Below are positions 37,170 through 51,910 of a stretch of 64,000 bases of DNA, in pieces. Every line of letters starts with the position of its first letter. Position 1 is the first letter of the stretch. Made by a program: the position numbers and the translations under genes. The stretch is from NCBI GenBank assembly GCA_038380795.1, contig CM076266.1:36531425-36595424 (forward strand), given 5' to 3'. The notes beneath the pieces were generated by a model. That model saw nothing but the letters and a program-made list of their open reading frames with translations, was not told the DNA's origin and searched no databases. Origin of the DNA: Pyrocephalus nanus (taxonomy: Eukaryota > Chordata > Aves > Passeriformes > Tyrannidae).

Positions 37170-40100
37170 GTAAAACTAAACATCAGTATCTTTGAATATG
37201 TTTTAATTTTGTTTTGGTATGGCCTTTAGCTGTACTAATCACTTTTAAACTGCTAATTCTTGATCTGTAAATTTATGTACAGAGTAAAACCTGTACATAC
37301 ACTATAGTGGAAGCAGGAGTATAGCTTTGCAGGTTTGTTTTGATAGTAAAGACCTAGTTCTATATTCTTTTCGAATGTTATTAAATGTTAGTTCTGCAGT
37401 GCTTGGGTAACTGAAAAGTTTGTTTATTCAGTTGCATCAGCCTAACTTACAGAAAGTTAGACTGGTTAAGTGTGATGCTGTGTAGACTTTGCTTCTTTTT
37501 AGATTAAATGAAGCATATAGTACACATTAGACAATTATAAGAAAATAGTTTGGGGTTTCAGTAGGTAGGTTTGATAATGTATTTTAAAAAGGGGAGCCTA
37601 ATGATTATATTAGTAAGAATGAGAAATTGCATTTATATGTCTTATTTGTGGTGCTGCAAACTCAAGCACTGCAGATGTAAAAATTGTACTGAAATGCAAC
37701 CGAGGTTGTTCCATTGGCTGAAAGTTAAGATTTGAACAGCATACAGTTACTGTATTGGTAGTAAAATTCGAATTCTAATGTTTGACACTATGCCATATAA
37801 TATAACATAAACTCTTTACGTGGATTAGGAATTGCTTTGATTATTATAGCAGACTGGCACAAACCATTTAGGGCTTACCGCTGTATGTACTCTGTATGAT
37901 CCTTATGTTTCTCTTCCAAATGCATCAGAACAACAGTGATGTTAAAAGACAAAAGGCTAACTTTTAGATGCTACCTAGTGGCCCATTTAAGACTGTGAAG
38001 ATTGTTTACACTTTCTTCTGGAAAGATGTAAACAAAAAGCAAATATTTAGTTTAATGTGTCTATTTTGACATTTAAAAGCATTCTGCAGAATTTGTAGCT
38101 GAGCAAAGCCAGCTGAAAAATCCCAGTATAAGGGAGTCTTGAAGAGCTTGAGTAGGACCCTGTGCAAGGAAACTTACTATCAAATCTAAAGTTTTGTGTG
38201 ATAAGGTTGGACTTTTTTTTCTCTTTCAGTATTTTTGTATGTCCTTAAGCAAGATTGTATGATGAATTATATAATACCAAAATACTTAATGTTCTCTTTA
38301 GTTATGAGAACATTACCCGCGTATCCTTCTACATATGTATGCTCTGGTCACATTGCCATTTTTATTTTTAAAAGGTGGTTAGTCAGTATTGTTTCTTTAT
38401 ATTATCAATGTGTTAAAGTCAGATTTAGTATTCATAGCTATGGAGCTTGTAAACAAAGTTAAGTTTAAAATCTTTCTGCTTTTTTCTTTATTATCTATTA
38501 GAAAAACTTCTGCTGGATTTCATTACGATTGTGGTAGTGGTTTTGGGTTTTATTCTTTCTAAAGTTTTGTCAAACAGTTTCAAATAAATAGGAAGTCAGC
38601 AGATGTGCTTAAATAGGAAAGCTTGTAGTTGCTTGCTGCCTTTGAAGAGAGTTACTTCATACTGCCAGGTAGTTGTATAGAGGTGGAGTAGTCAAAATCT
38701 GGAGGGTTTTATGTTTTACTTATTTTTTATTAATTTCATTCTGTTTATACACCTTCCTTGAACAGAATACAAGTGCACTGTAGCCTAGTAACAGCCAAGG
38801 TGTGGTTGGAATCCGTGCAGGACAAATATGGCATTTTTTCATAGCCACCTTCTTCAGCATTGGCAGATGCTTATCATGCATGAGCACTGGCTCACACCAT
38901 GGCAATCCTAGTCCTACTACAGTATTTAATAATATATTTACATTTATTCCTTAAATGCTTTTTGTTGGGCCTAAACAAGCATATGAATTTTCCCATTGTC
39001 TGGTAGAAATGAAGTAGACTGCCTAGTGGATTTTTGTGTCTGTCTGTGTGTGCATTTTGTTCTTTTCCTTGGGTTTTTCGTTGGTTGTGTGTACTTGGCT
39101 GGAGATAATATATCTCTGCATAGTCTAGATCCACAGTTTTTTCCTGGAGTTACGTGTTAAAAATTGTTGTGGACAGATGGAGGGGAAAAGTGAAGAAAAT
39201 GAAGTTATTCCTAGTTATTTATATATTTCCTAAAAAAGAGAAGGATTATGATAAACTGTTTTGACCATTGTGGATTGTATTAGACCAGTGTATGTATCGG
39301 ATTCTTTTCCACTTTGCTATCCAAGTACTTCAGTACAGTTGTTTGAATTCCAGACTCAGTCCCTCCAATGCCTCTGCAGAGTCATTTCCCCCTCTCAAGA
39401 GCAACTAATTATTTTGCAGTTTGTATTTTAATAGTTGAGATTCCTTCCATCCTCCTTTCCCTTCGCATGGACTGGATTCTGTAACTGGAGACCTAGCAGT
39501 GTTCTGTGAATTAATTTTGCCCAGAAGTGAATGAAGATAGAGCTGTTGTACATCTTTGTTGTGACAGTGACATTCATCTAGGAAAGTTGTTAGTGATGAA
39601 ATGCGGGTATTTTTTTCCCTTCTGATATCATCCAGCTTAATTTACCTTCTTGCTTTTATGATATTATGTCTTTACCATTAATCACAGTTGGCTTAATACT
39701 CTTTTAAAGCTAAGTGAGTTGAGTCTATGTATTTGGCTTCCCAAAGCTAGGCTGTGGTAACTGTTTGATGTTATGGTAATATCTAAATATTGCATCCAGT
39801 TTGGGCTGTATTAGAGCATTATACTTAAAACAGATGATGTCTTCTACCATAGTGCTATATTTAGAGACATTCTGAAATGGGTGGTCTTTCATAGCACGAG
39901 TTGCTGTGTGCAACTGTAAGTTGATGTACAGATGGCAAATGGGCTATTTCAGGAAGAAGATTGTTCTCTGTCGATGCCACACCAGCCTCTTGAGTCACAG
40001 GCTCAGTTTAGTTTTAGAAAGCATATATTGTATTCTGTCTGCTGTTGTAATCTTTTGTGAAGAAAGAGCAAATTAAGTGTATCCCTATCTGCTTAAACTG

Positions 40101-43100
40101 TGGTTCAAAAAGGCTTACCCTCTCTGCAAAATGGAAATGTGCAGCTTTTTATAGACAAAACTGATTTATAGGAACTTTGTTCAAATGAATTGTTTAGAAG
40201 GTGAACTCTCCTAAGGTTTCAATTAATGGAGAAAGGAGAAGGGAAGGGATTGCTTCTCCTTCCCCTTTCCCCAAGAAAGCTCGAGTAACTGTATCTGCTT
40301 GTTTCATGAATCAGGCTTAAATCACACACATCCCTTATGTCAAACTGGTCACAGTTTCTGTTACATGCATGGCATTTGCTATGCTCTGAATGTATATGTG
40401 TGTGTGTATATATATGTTTAAAAAAAAATTATTATTTCTTGGAACCATCCTGAGCTTTTGAGACTTGACAGAAAGGAAAATCTTGCATGATAATGGACAC
40501 ATTTAATATCTCTATTCGTTAATGGGGATCCTCAACATTTCCTGCTCTTGCTGATTAGATTAGTGTGGCTGGTTTGCATTTTATGTACTTCTCAGCAGTT
40601 AGTTTTAGCTAACTAAATAATTTCAGCATTGCATTTTATAAATCAGTGTTGATTTGGGCTTTTCTTTGAAGATTTGGAGGCCTGTTACTGTTGTACACTG
40701 TGCCATTTCTGTTTGTAATCAAAACTCCTACAATGTATGTTCAGGTTAAAAGATCGTGAAAATGGAATATTTCTTCTCAGATATTTTTAAAGAATATAAT
40801 TCTGTGGAGGGAAGACCAGTGCATTGTCAAAAACTGATTTAAAGGTTGCAAATCTGACTATTGAAGTGATGGTTCAAAATCAGAACAAGTTTTCCTTCTC
40901 TTAGACCTAAGACCTATTAGGATACTGTTTTTTTCTAGGAAAACTGATAGTTTGGGTAATCCAATATGCAGTTTTTATAACCGCATTGCACTTGATCTTA
41001 GCTGAGGGGATAAACATCTGATCCTTTCTGGGACTGCTGTCGGTGTGTCCCTTGCTCTTCTCATGCTAAAGCCAAACAAGCACTCTTTTTGAAGGAGTCC
41101 CAAGATCACACAGATCTCTCTCAATGTTCAGAAGTGCTCACTTTTCCTATTTAAAATAGTAATATTGACATATGTGGCAAGTGATTTAAACATGAAACAT
41201 CTGTATCTTACTACATATTGTGCTTTGTGAGAGTAAAATAGATGACACATTCTAAAGCTGCTTTATATGTGACTTGGTGTGTTTTTTCCAACATAAAAAT
41301 GTATTAATGGAAAGTGAAATTCCTCATATTGTACTGTTACAGCCATTGGCACCCTGTAGCCATCAGGATTGTCTGTAATGTTTTTATTCTGAACTCTTGG
41401 CCATTCAGCACAGCTCTTAATTTAAAATCTCTTTCCTGTAATAAGTAACCACAAAGTAAAATAAAAATTCAGCTGTGTTACTATTTTGTGAAGAAGGGAA
41501 TGAGAAAAACAAAACAACAGAATTAAATTACCTTTTATGTGTCCTCCCTAATCCCCACCTGCATTAGACAGCAATGAAGTGTTGCCCATGAAGCCTGTGT
41601 TTTGTTGGTGGGATGGACGAGGCATATGATCCTGTAGCACTGAAGTGCAAGGTACAAACAGGAGAGCTAAGTTTGTGTGTCTGGCTGGTATTTTGAGCAG
41701 TAGGGTTGCTGCGTGGATGACTATTGCGGTTGAGATGTGGGCTCCATTCCCAGCCCTGCCAAATGTGGGCTTGCATAACTTCTTCGTGTTATTTGTGTAG
41801 TAGGAGGATGCTGCTGGATGTTGTTCTAGAGTAAAATACACGTCTTATTTGATTTCCTGTTGATTTTTTTGTTTGTTTGTTTATCTTACTCTGCAGGTCA
41901 TTGCATATACTGAAAGAGTAAGAAAATTGCTTTGTTAGTCTAGTAACAAGTCTAGGACTCCTCATACAGCATCAGATCTGGGTACTGGGAGTAGATTATT
42001 GAGGGTGTCAACTATACTAGTAATTTAAAAATTAATAATGAAAAAGTACAGTTTAAAAAACAGTACAGAGTCTTTGTGATGGTAGTATTGGTCACCAAAG
42101 TACTAAAAGAGATTAAATTGAAAAAATAGGTAATAAATATATGGTCACGTGGCTTTCATCTTTATTCTTAACCTTGTCAGTTAAGTACTGGAGTAACAGC
42201 TTTTTTTCTGCATATTTGAGTGTGCAATGTAGAAGAGGGAAGCCTGAATTACATGGCTACAGTATGGAACATTCTACACAATTTAGTATGGTTCCATGTT
42301 CTGGTCATAGAAACAAATCCTGTACCTATTTGATACATTAAAAGAATTCTTTTATATGCCTTTGTGTGGAAAACTGTAATTGCTCTCCAATTCTCTCAGT
42401 GTAAAGAACCTTACATAAGTAAATATCATGGCCTTGCTTGAAAGCAAATAAACATAAATCCAGTGTGTAATGAGGTAAAAATCATTATTTATTTTCTTTT
42501 GTGCTCATTATCTTTCTATAGCCAAATAATTTACCAATTAATAATGTGGATATTTTGTGGTTTTTGTTTTTATAGAAAGCGTAAATGCATAAAACTGTAA
42601 GTGTAAATTCATTTCAGTTTGACTTATCTATGCCTCTAAAAACCTCTCTCTGTATAAATTGCCATGTGTAAAGTGTTTGAGCTGTGCCTTTTGTCATCAG
42701 TCCTCATTGTTAGTGTAAGAATTTGGTGGTTGGGACAACTGGAAGAAATCAATCAAAGCAGGTTAATACATGATGATTTTCAAATGGTGGAAGTTTATCT
42801 GCAGTACCATGTTTCTGTGCTTTTGGTGAGGGCAGGGTTCAGGGAAGGTGTTTTTAACAGGGAGTGAAAATAGTTTGAAGAACAGGGGAGAAAAATGACA
42901 GTTTTTCTCAGAGATCTGCATGGGCCGGATAAAAGCAATGGGAAGACAGGCATGTCCAAATGGTACTCCTTTCCACTTCAGGAATGCTGTGACCATTGAT
43001 TAAAAAAAGGGTTTATTCATAATGGTTTGAGATTTGGTCCTCTCAGAGTGTGTTTGCAGGGAAATAATTTTCCAGGCCAATTCATCTATAATGCCTCTTG

Positions 43101-44554
43101 TTACTAGATAAAGCAGTCAGAGCAAAGCTTCCCTCTGGTTTTTGTACCTAAACTGGTGAGAATAAATAGGAGTTAAAAGCTAGTATAATATAGCAAAGGC
43201 TAAGCAGGAACTGTGCACAGTTTTTAGCTCTTCAGGCCGTGTTTCTGAAGAGGTGAGATTATGGGTTTGCTGACTGGTCTGTTTGTCCCAGATATGCCTC
43301 ACACCCAGTGTTGGTAACTATTTTGTCAGGTTCCTGCAGGCAAATTAGACTATTTACATGAAGGACTTTTTGACTGGCAACTGAAGTTGTCAACAAGAGC
43401 TCACACTAACATATTTGTTACTGTGGAGCAGCATCTTATTGTATTCCCTGGCAGGACAGACATAATGTTTGCTTTGCTGATTTGAATGTGAGGAGGAATT
43501 AAAAAGACATACAGAAAATAGTAAAATACTCTGACAAGCACAGGTTTTTTTATTTTTTTTTTTTTTTTAGTTCCAATTTTAATAGGTCAGGTTATGAACT
43601 TTTCAATTCTTAGCTGTGACCATTGCTAGAGAGTTTCGATCTGGTGTATGTTGTTTTGTTTTTTTTTTTTTTTCTAAAAGTATGGGTTACTTTTTTTTAA
43701 TTGGGTCTTTTTCTAATTTCCAGTTGCAGGCAAGCATTTAATAAAACGGCACTATAGTTATTATGAGTTGAATGATATAGACTGACACTGTGAAAATGTA
43801 GTTGCGTTAATATTTTGGAGGAGTACACAATTTAGACCTATTAAAATGAATTTTAAATTTAAGGTCTTCTTTCCAAAAATGTTGTAATAGCCTGAGTCTC
43901 TGATGATAGCAAAGAAGTATTTAGTGAAAAATGCTGACTTTTGAGGTACTAATAAAATGCATAGAAATATTTGTAAGTATTCTTCTATATTGAGAACACT
44001 TTTTTTCTCAGATATAATCAGAATAATGACAAATTTAGTTTCCCGTCTTTTATAGAGTGCTTGTTATAGCTCATGTGACTCTTAACATTTATATCTTCAC
44101 ATTTCAGCAATCAAATCTAGAAGAAAAATTATTTTTAGACAGCTTGCTAGGTTTCTGTATTATTTATCTATTTAAAATTCTGTTCAACGTTGAAACTGGG
44201 GTTTTTTCCACTAGAAAGGTTTCTGCTTGGATGACTATACTTTGAAATCTGTTTTTATTTTCAATTTGGAGTGTAGCAGATTTAGGGGATAAAATTACAC
44301 GTACTTGTGAGTTTAAAAGACTTTTTAACATGGTGAGAACATAGGATATGTTATAACTTAAGAGTTTGGTACTAGTAATTTTAATTCAGTTTCATCCTTT
44401 GCATTATTAAGAACAGTGATTCCCTCTAAGTTTTCCTGCAAATAAGAACTATATATTGAAAGAAGACATATATACATGTATATGCCTATATGTAAGTGCA
44501 TACCAGTTATATATAAAATGTGAGTTTATATATAATTTTTTTAAAGTGTGGTTT

Positions 44555-44593
44555 TATGAATTAATATTAGGGTGGTGTGCTACTCAGGCTAAC
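44555..44593 (+). repeat. 39-bp exact direct repeat, copy A
   Basis: This 39-bp sequence begins tatgaattaatattaggg and ends ctactcaggctaac. It recurs without any mismatch and in the same orientation at 46644-46682. Similarity stops abruptly at both edges of the two copies. The interval between them is 2,050 bp. It is too long for a usual transposon target-site duplication and has no LTR-like ends. Confidence 0.95.
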
Positions 44594-46643
44594 TAATCTA
44601 GCGTTAACAACAGAAGGCATAGAAAGAAGGGACAGAGAGAACAGTCCTTTGAAGTAACAGCAGGAGGTCAGAGAGGAACTAAAACATTCCTGTATAAACA
44701 AACACTAATAAAGAGAATTCCTCCAGTAAAATACACTGCTGAGAAACACAGGCCTTTACTCAGGGCAGCCTCTGCCTGGAGCCCAGCTTCAGGTGCTGGA
44801 GAAGAGGCCAAGAGGTCTCATATTGGGCAAATGGAGGCCTGTGAGACCTCAGAAAGAGCACGTGAACTCAGGATGGGCATAAGTCACAAACCAAGCTCTG
44901 TGTACCTTCAGACCCTTTATCTGACTTCTTACTGAAGGATTTTTATTACCCATCTAAATAACAATAATTATACCTATCTCTTGCTCAGAACAGATCTCTA
45001 ATAAGAACTGAGCTGCTGTAATTAGATAGAGGCATTTAAAATAGTTGATGGCTTTATTTAATTTGATATGTTTTCATTTTGGGTGAGGTAAATGTAAATA
45101 TAGTTTTCAAATGTATGGGAGAGAAGAAAACAAGTATATAATCTCAGAGGCTAATGGTGGTGCTCATCTTCTCAATCCTGCTTGCCCACAGACTTCTAAT
45201 AAAATAAAGTTCTAGAGCAAAAGCAAGAAATTTCTTTCTCCTTAAACCTTTGCTTGGACTTATGCCCAATGTGCATGTCAATGCTTTCTGCTTCTAGTTA
45301 GTCTCTGTACTAAACTTTCTAAATGTTTCCATCACAATTAGGAACCCCCATTTCCTGTGTGATCAGCCTGATGAAATGATGAGTCATATGAGACTCTCCT
45401 GCTGTATAACATGTCCACTTAATTGAAATTTCTTTGTATCTGAAAAACAGAAGGAAGATTCTGTGAAGAATTCTGTTTTTGGAGAGAGTGTTTGTGGTCT
45501 TGTGCAGGCAGGACCAGGTTGTGGCTGCTCAGAACTTCCTGCTGTGGATCAGGTTTTAATGAAGTATTTTGTGTTCAAGAAAGTCTAGAAATTGGTTTTA
45601 GAAGGGCATTTTGTGAATAGTACAGACCAATGTGTGTGGTGTTCTATTAAGAAGACACAAAGCTTGTAAAACACCTTGCCACTAAACAAACTCAGGTTTT
45701 AATGAGGTGTTTTTAAAGTAAGAAGTGGAGTTGTGCAGTACCATATGGGAATGTCCAGGGATTATTTTGGTCAAGAATTAAGTAAGTTCTTAATAATATG
45801 AATATTCATGTTATGTATCTGAAGAGATAAGAAGAAACTTTGCTGCAGGGAATGTAGGGAAGCTTTTTCCACAGGAAAACTGCTTCTGCTTCTGAAAGAT
45901 TGGATATTAGGCTGTTTGATCCTTTGATCCGAAGCCTGACTGATTCCAGAAATGGAGAACTTAAGAGGCTAATTCTTCCAGTTGTAGAGGAAACTTGCTG
46001 CCACTTGTATATTGTAAACAGTATCCACCAGCTACTCAAAGAAGATTTAAATTCATTATATAAATTATTTACTGTAACTTAACTTTAAAGTTGTGGATTT
46101 CCTCTTCATTAGTGTAGAATGTTTTTCAAACATGTGATCTGTAATGATTAATCAGATATCTTTTTTTTTTTTTTAGTGGTTTAGAGTGAATCATCTTTTT
46201 CAGCCTCAATATAAAGTGCATCCAAATGGTGTTGAGCTCCTCTTCTGGTGTAGAAATAGATTCAAGATGTTTTAAATACAAATCTGCATAATTAGGCATT
46301 TTTCTTCAGAACTGAAATGCTTAATGAGAGAAACCTGCCAGTTCTAAGAGGAATAATTCCTTGCTTCATGTCAGTAACACTGTAATAAGCCTCTGCAAAT
46401 GAGATTTTCAGATGTATTGAGTTATCACTCCTATTAGAGTGATACAAACAAACCTTCAACAGAGCTATGGGATAATCTGACTAACATCAGCAAATTACTA
46501 CTCAGTACAGTGGCTTTTGTGGACAGTAGCTCTCAAAAAGTTACCATTGCAAAGGGTAGGACTCTCTGAAAAGAATATTGTGCTTACACATGGCATGGTG
46601 CTGACTTGTACAGGTAATGAGAATTATTCTTTAGAGACTTCAG

Positions 46644-46682
46644 TATGAATTAATATTAGGGTGGTGTGCTACTCAGGCTAAC
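46644..46682 (+). repeat. 39-bp exact direct repeat, copy B
   Basis: This is the second perfect copy of the 39-bp sequence at 44555-44593, in the same orientation. The flanks of copies A and B show no further resemblance, so the duplication is sharply bounded. Confidence 0.95.
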
Positions 46683-49559
46683 ATATCCTCCTTCTCATCA
46701 GGTCTAGTGAGCTCGCCTAGTACTATGCTAATGTGGTTTTACTGTTTGCTAAACTGGGCAAAAGAGCTTGGATGTCTGCATGGCAATGTTTTACTGTATT
46801 GGCTGAACACTGAATTTCTTTTACAGTAATTGGGGATTTGAGAGACAGGTTTTGTTTCAGCCGCTGTTATTTCTTTAACATTGAAAAATTGTAGACATAG
46901 AGTGCCATGAATAATTAGTTCAAATTTAAAAGTGTTTTAAAAATTTTGTGTTTGAGTCTCCAGTATGATTCTTAGTGATAATGATTTTGTAGATCATGTC
47001 TAATTTGCCGTTTTACTTTTAGCGATTACTGCTTAAGATTGTAACCTTCAAAGCATAATTAAAGTTCTGCATTTCCTGCTGCTTTTACAAAATAAGCTAG
47101 AGGCGAGGTCTTGAATAGTTAGAGCTTACTGGAGTTACTCCTGCCAGTTGCTGTGCCTGACATGCAAAGGACTGGTGTTTGAGAACAGAACATCCCCACA
47201 GAAAGAGCAGAGAAAAGAAAAAAAAGTTCAATAGACTTAATGTGCATTAGCTTCCACATGGACACAGTCCTTAAAGAATGCCTTACTGGTAAAAGCAAGA
47301 TAGGATTTGAATTTACGGATTATTTGCAGTAATTTTCTACAAGAAAACTCTTTATGCATATGCAACATACCTTTGAACAAGACAATTTTCTCCACTTTGC
47401 AAACAGTTAAATCTGTCTTACATATCTCCTGTGGAATATCTAATATGCTATCAATAAGCATAATTTCCTTTGTCTCGTTTGGTCCTTCATGGCTCTAAGT
47501 GAGGTAGGCATGCATTTTAAGTTCCTTACATCTACTTCAATAAAGGGTGGATGTATATCAAAAATGGTGAAAAGAAAGTGTTTCTCATTTGTTTCTGGGT
47601 GATGTAGGGAGGGCTACCCCATAAATGCCCAAGGAGGAGGATTCTTGTTCGCTGTTGGTAGGATATGAAAAGGCTCGTACTGGTGTCAGGTGAAATGAAC
47701 TGGAAAGTCATTGCAATGAGATCTTGCTGAAGAGTGTGCCCCAAAAGTTCACATACAATGTCTGTCTGGATTATGAAGTTTGAGGGGCTATTTTCTCAGG
47801 CCTATGATATCAGCCTGTACCTTTCTGTCTCTAAAACCTGTGAAATTCTGTTCTCTTTTCAGTCTTTTAAAATCCTACTTTATTATTATCCTTCCTGATA
47901 ATTTACTTATTTTCAGTTTTTATTTGCATGAAATACTAGTTATATACATATGTATATATGTAATTATGGTAACTTATAAATTACATGATGCTGACTTACT
48001 ATCTCAAAGGAGTGCAAATATCCTGCCTTAGTAGCTGCTAGCTCTTCCTATAATGACAGTGATCTTCTAAGCTTATCCTGTGTCCACTTAGCCTAAGAAG
48101 TAGTCCAAGTAAGATACTATGATCCTAAAGTAGCCAGATTTTTATCCTCACTAGCAGAGGCTTTGTGTTGGGTTTCTTTTGGGATCAGTGTGAGGGGACT
48201 TTTCATTTTCTGCTGTAGACCCTTATTGGATGGAAGTTTTTCTTACTCTGATTTTACTCTCATTCTTCAGAACAGATGTATTCTGCGGGATTTTTCTTGC
48301 CTCTGTATTAGCACAGATTGTGTTATATGCTATTTTGAGTTCCTTCCTTAACAGAAGGACTTTGTGCATGGCAATTAGATGACCTTACTTTATGAAGCTG
48401 TTTAATGTAACACACACCAAGAAAATGTTTTGACTTGCTCCAAGAAGAGGTGTCAACACTATAGACCTGAAAACCACATCTTTTCCTGTCAGCAAGACAA
48501 TGCAGTTAGTGAGACAATTATCTGTTTTACGTGGGACTATGTCATTCGAACACTTGCCTTTGCAATGAAAAGGGCAGAAACCCCAGCTTTTGTGAACAAA
48601 AGTGCCAGTGGCCTGAACGTAATGTGCTGGATTTAAACTGTGTTGGAGATGTGCATACCTTACCTAGTGTGGTGTGTGATCTTTCACTGGAGCATAAACA
48701 GAGCCTGTATTGTACTGTTTTCTCTCTTGGCATGTTTTCTTATTTGTGTCCTCAAATATTACAGATAGATGACACTGTAAGACGAGGCAGTCAGTGTCCC
48801 TTGTGCAGCTCACTCTGCAAGCACAGGCTGGGTTACGTAACGTGCTCCACATCACTGTATTTCATTATGGAAAATCCATTGTTTTCTCATACTGCTTTTT
48901 TTTTTTTTCCAGAAATAGTTTCACAATTAATAGTTTTCCTTCACAGCAACTGCATTCTGATTCAAAGCTGGGGTTTTCTTCTGCTATATATACACCAGGT
49001 AAACGTTTACAAATCATATACTTGGCATTTGGGAAGGGTAAAGCCAAGGGAAAATATTTTTTAAAGATATATTATTGGTTTGGTTTTTTGGAGGTGTTTT
49101 TATGGTTTTGGATTTTTTTTTTTTTGGGGGGGGAGGTATATATAGCTGAGTTCTGAACATTGTAAAGGTTTATGGGTGGGTGTTTTTTAATTTCAGTTAC
49201 TTTTTTTTGCTCTCTTCCCCACAGTGATCTGGTATATCAATTAATAGTCTTGGTACTAAAGATTGCTCTATTTTTATTCCAGAGTTAAAGTAAGGAAAAT
49301 GCATCCAAAAAGTTTCTGCTGCACTGTGAGATCAAGTTGCTCTTACCAAAGAGTACAGAATAGCTCTTTATTCATTCCATGTATTGGGCAAGAATTCAGT
49401 AACCTTTAGTAGTAATAAATGGGACCAAATTCTTGATGTTGGAACTTTCAGTGAAAAGGAGCAGCTCACAAAACCTGCTCAGTTATTCAGGTCCTTATCC
49501 AATACTCAAATGAATGCTTGGATTCACCCACAAGGAATCCCAGCCTTTGTAATGTAGCC

Positions 49560-49614
49560 AAAAACATTTATATGTTATGTAAAAACATCTACATAGCATG
49601 TAAAAATGTTATGT
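49560..49614. repeat. Imperfect 21-bp tandem repeat, about 2.6 units
   Basis: Units start at 49560, 49581 and 49602. The first two share 16 of 21 positions, mainly the aaaaacat start and atgt end, and the third is partial. It is an AT-rich tandem with no known role. Confidence 0.6.
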
Positions 49615-51886
49615 AGGCATTTTTATAGAACAAGCACTTTGGTCCAGCTTTTCTTATAATTTGTGCTTGTTCAGTACATGGGCTCAAAAACCTGGCCAGC
49701 AGAATTTTAATGGCAATGTTACAAAACCTGCAGGGAGCATAAAGGTTAAAGGGTATGAGAAGACATCTATTTCAAAAAAGCACCCTGACTTAGTATTTGC
49801 AAAAAAAGAAAAATTGAAGATAGATGTTTTAGAGGTGAATTACTTGGAAGTGGGAAAATACAGAGATGTTTAGTTGTTTCAAAATTTGCTTCTTGACATA
49901 CTTGACTACAAGTCAAAAAATCTTCTTGCTGTATATCTCTCTAGTTGTGAGAAATAAGGATAAAATGTCTACCAGAACACCTCAAAATAACGTATATTTT
50001 TTTAAGTGTACATGTTTAAATGAGAAATTTTTACTCTCATTTTCTGATTAAGATTTTAGCTGGCTATGAGGCCCAGCAACCATAATCTCAGATGGAGTTT
50101 GAAGCTCAGTAGCTTTTCCTTGCTCTAGATGTGACTCACTTTTCTTCATTTTTGTGTGTCTTTCCTTTGGGACCACTCTTTTAAGAGGACAGGGCTTCGA
50201 ACAGTTACACCTGAATGATGTTTTGTGCCTAATTCTTGTGATGTAAGACAGGTAGCATTTGAAGTTAACTCTTCTTATCAAAAGATGTCTGGAATAGTGT
50301 TATTTAACAACGTGAATGGTGCTTTACTTCTGGTTCCTTTTTTATCTATCTTTTTTTGGAGTGTAGTATCAAATTATATTTAAAATTGCACTTCCCTGAG
50401 TTGCTATGGACATGAAAGTTTGGGATTCAATAAAAGTTAAAATAGCAAACTTCCTCCTGTCCTCTTCCCATCAAGTTGTTCTACTGAATGCCAGTATTAA
50501 AGACTAGATTGTGTTTCGGACAAGGGTAGTTTGGCATCTGATGTTTTCTCATGTAACTTGGACTCTTGATATTCTTTATGCAATTTTTATAAAAAGGTAT
50601 TTTCAGATGGAACTTACTAATACTAGAAAGATACAAGTGAACTGTCTTGTTTCTAAAAAGTAATTTTTAATAAGAAGTGGTTGAATGAAGGTTAATATTC
50701 CAATATGTCACTATCATATATATATATGAATGATATTTTCTCTGTGAAAGCTTAATTTTAAATGATTCCCACCAGATTACTTTTAGCGTTCAGGCATTTT
50801 AGGCATGAACCAAACTTTGAATGTGCTTTTTATTTATAAGTTTTTATATTGTGTATGAATTGTATGTAATAGTTCAGTAAGGATAGAGGGGTTTTTTTCA
50901 GTTTTAGTGTTATTATTTGAATAGAAACAAAATGAGAATGAATGGGAAGTAAATTATTTTCCATGGATTTTAGTGCTGTTCTGTGAACTTGAGCTTTAAA
51001 TTCAGTCACAGAAATTCCATTTTTCAAATGCCTAGAGGCATCAGGGTTAATGAGGAATTGCAAAGGATGTCCAGACAGCAAAGCCATTCAATGACAATTC
51101 TTTCTTGCCTCCTCCTTGGTGGGGATTCTCATTTGTGGGCATGTAATGTGCAACAGTGTACAAATAGATAGTGTTGCTCTGCTCTCCTCTAGAAAAAGGT
51201 AAACTCAGATGTTTGACCTGCCTTTTTTTCTGTAAAATCTTAAATACTCCCCCAGTTTTGTGTTAGGGACGAAATACGATTGCCTGGCATGTTCCAATAG
51301 TCAGAAAAGGAAAGAACAGTTGTTTGGTTAGGAAATGCCTTAGAATTGGCCACTGTTGTTATAGACTCTAAAACTCCAGTTTGGCATGCGTCTGTGACAC
51401 TTATTTTTTCCCCTAAGACTTTCACCATGGCAGATACCCTGTTGTCCCAGGGAAAGAGGTTTACTGACCAAGGTCCATTCTGTTGTTCTTATTTGTTCAT
51501 TTCTCATGGCGGAAATGTGAATATGGCTCGATAATTTTTATAACCAAATTTCTTAGCCTTTTATCACTGCCATAAGTAATGAAAAAAGAATAGATCAGAT
51601 TTTTTAATTTCTGTATGTTTTAGTGCCACTCAGCACAAGTTTCCTCCTTCTGCCCATTCACCCAGACAAATTAAACTTCTATCCAGTTTCTGACACATGC
51701 CCATATTCAAAATCTATCCAATTGCAGTTGCTGAGTGTTTGATTTCGATATTTGGAAAATCAGATTTTGGAGAGGAGAGTTAGTGTCTCCGTTGCAACTA
51801 TACAGGTAGTAGTCTTTTCTTCTAATATGCTAGAAGTACAGTGTTTGCTGGTTGCTTTATGTGTCACTGTAGATCCACTAAAAATT

Positions 51887-51910
51887 ATCTCATAACATAT
51901 GTTATGAGAT
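51887..51910. repeat. Perfect 24-bp palindrome
   Basis: The left arm atctcataac and its reverse complement gttatgagat flank a self-complementary atat centre, giving 24 bp of perfect two-fold symmetry with no spacer. The next two bases on each side do not pair, so the symmetry is sharply limited. Unlike the 23.2-kb palindrome, it is not simple sequence. Confidence 0.9.

Noticed and set aside
41700..41830. Faint resemblance to the MIR SINE core
   Set aside because: Only a few scattered words (such as ccattcccagccctgcc) match from memory, which is too little to call an element.
48531..49064. 177-codon plus-strand ORF, the longest in the window
   Set aside because: It runs through poly-T (a Phe run) and intronic sequence of ANKRD28 with no domain, and overlaps ORFs in three other frames.
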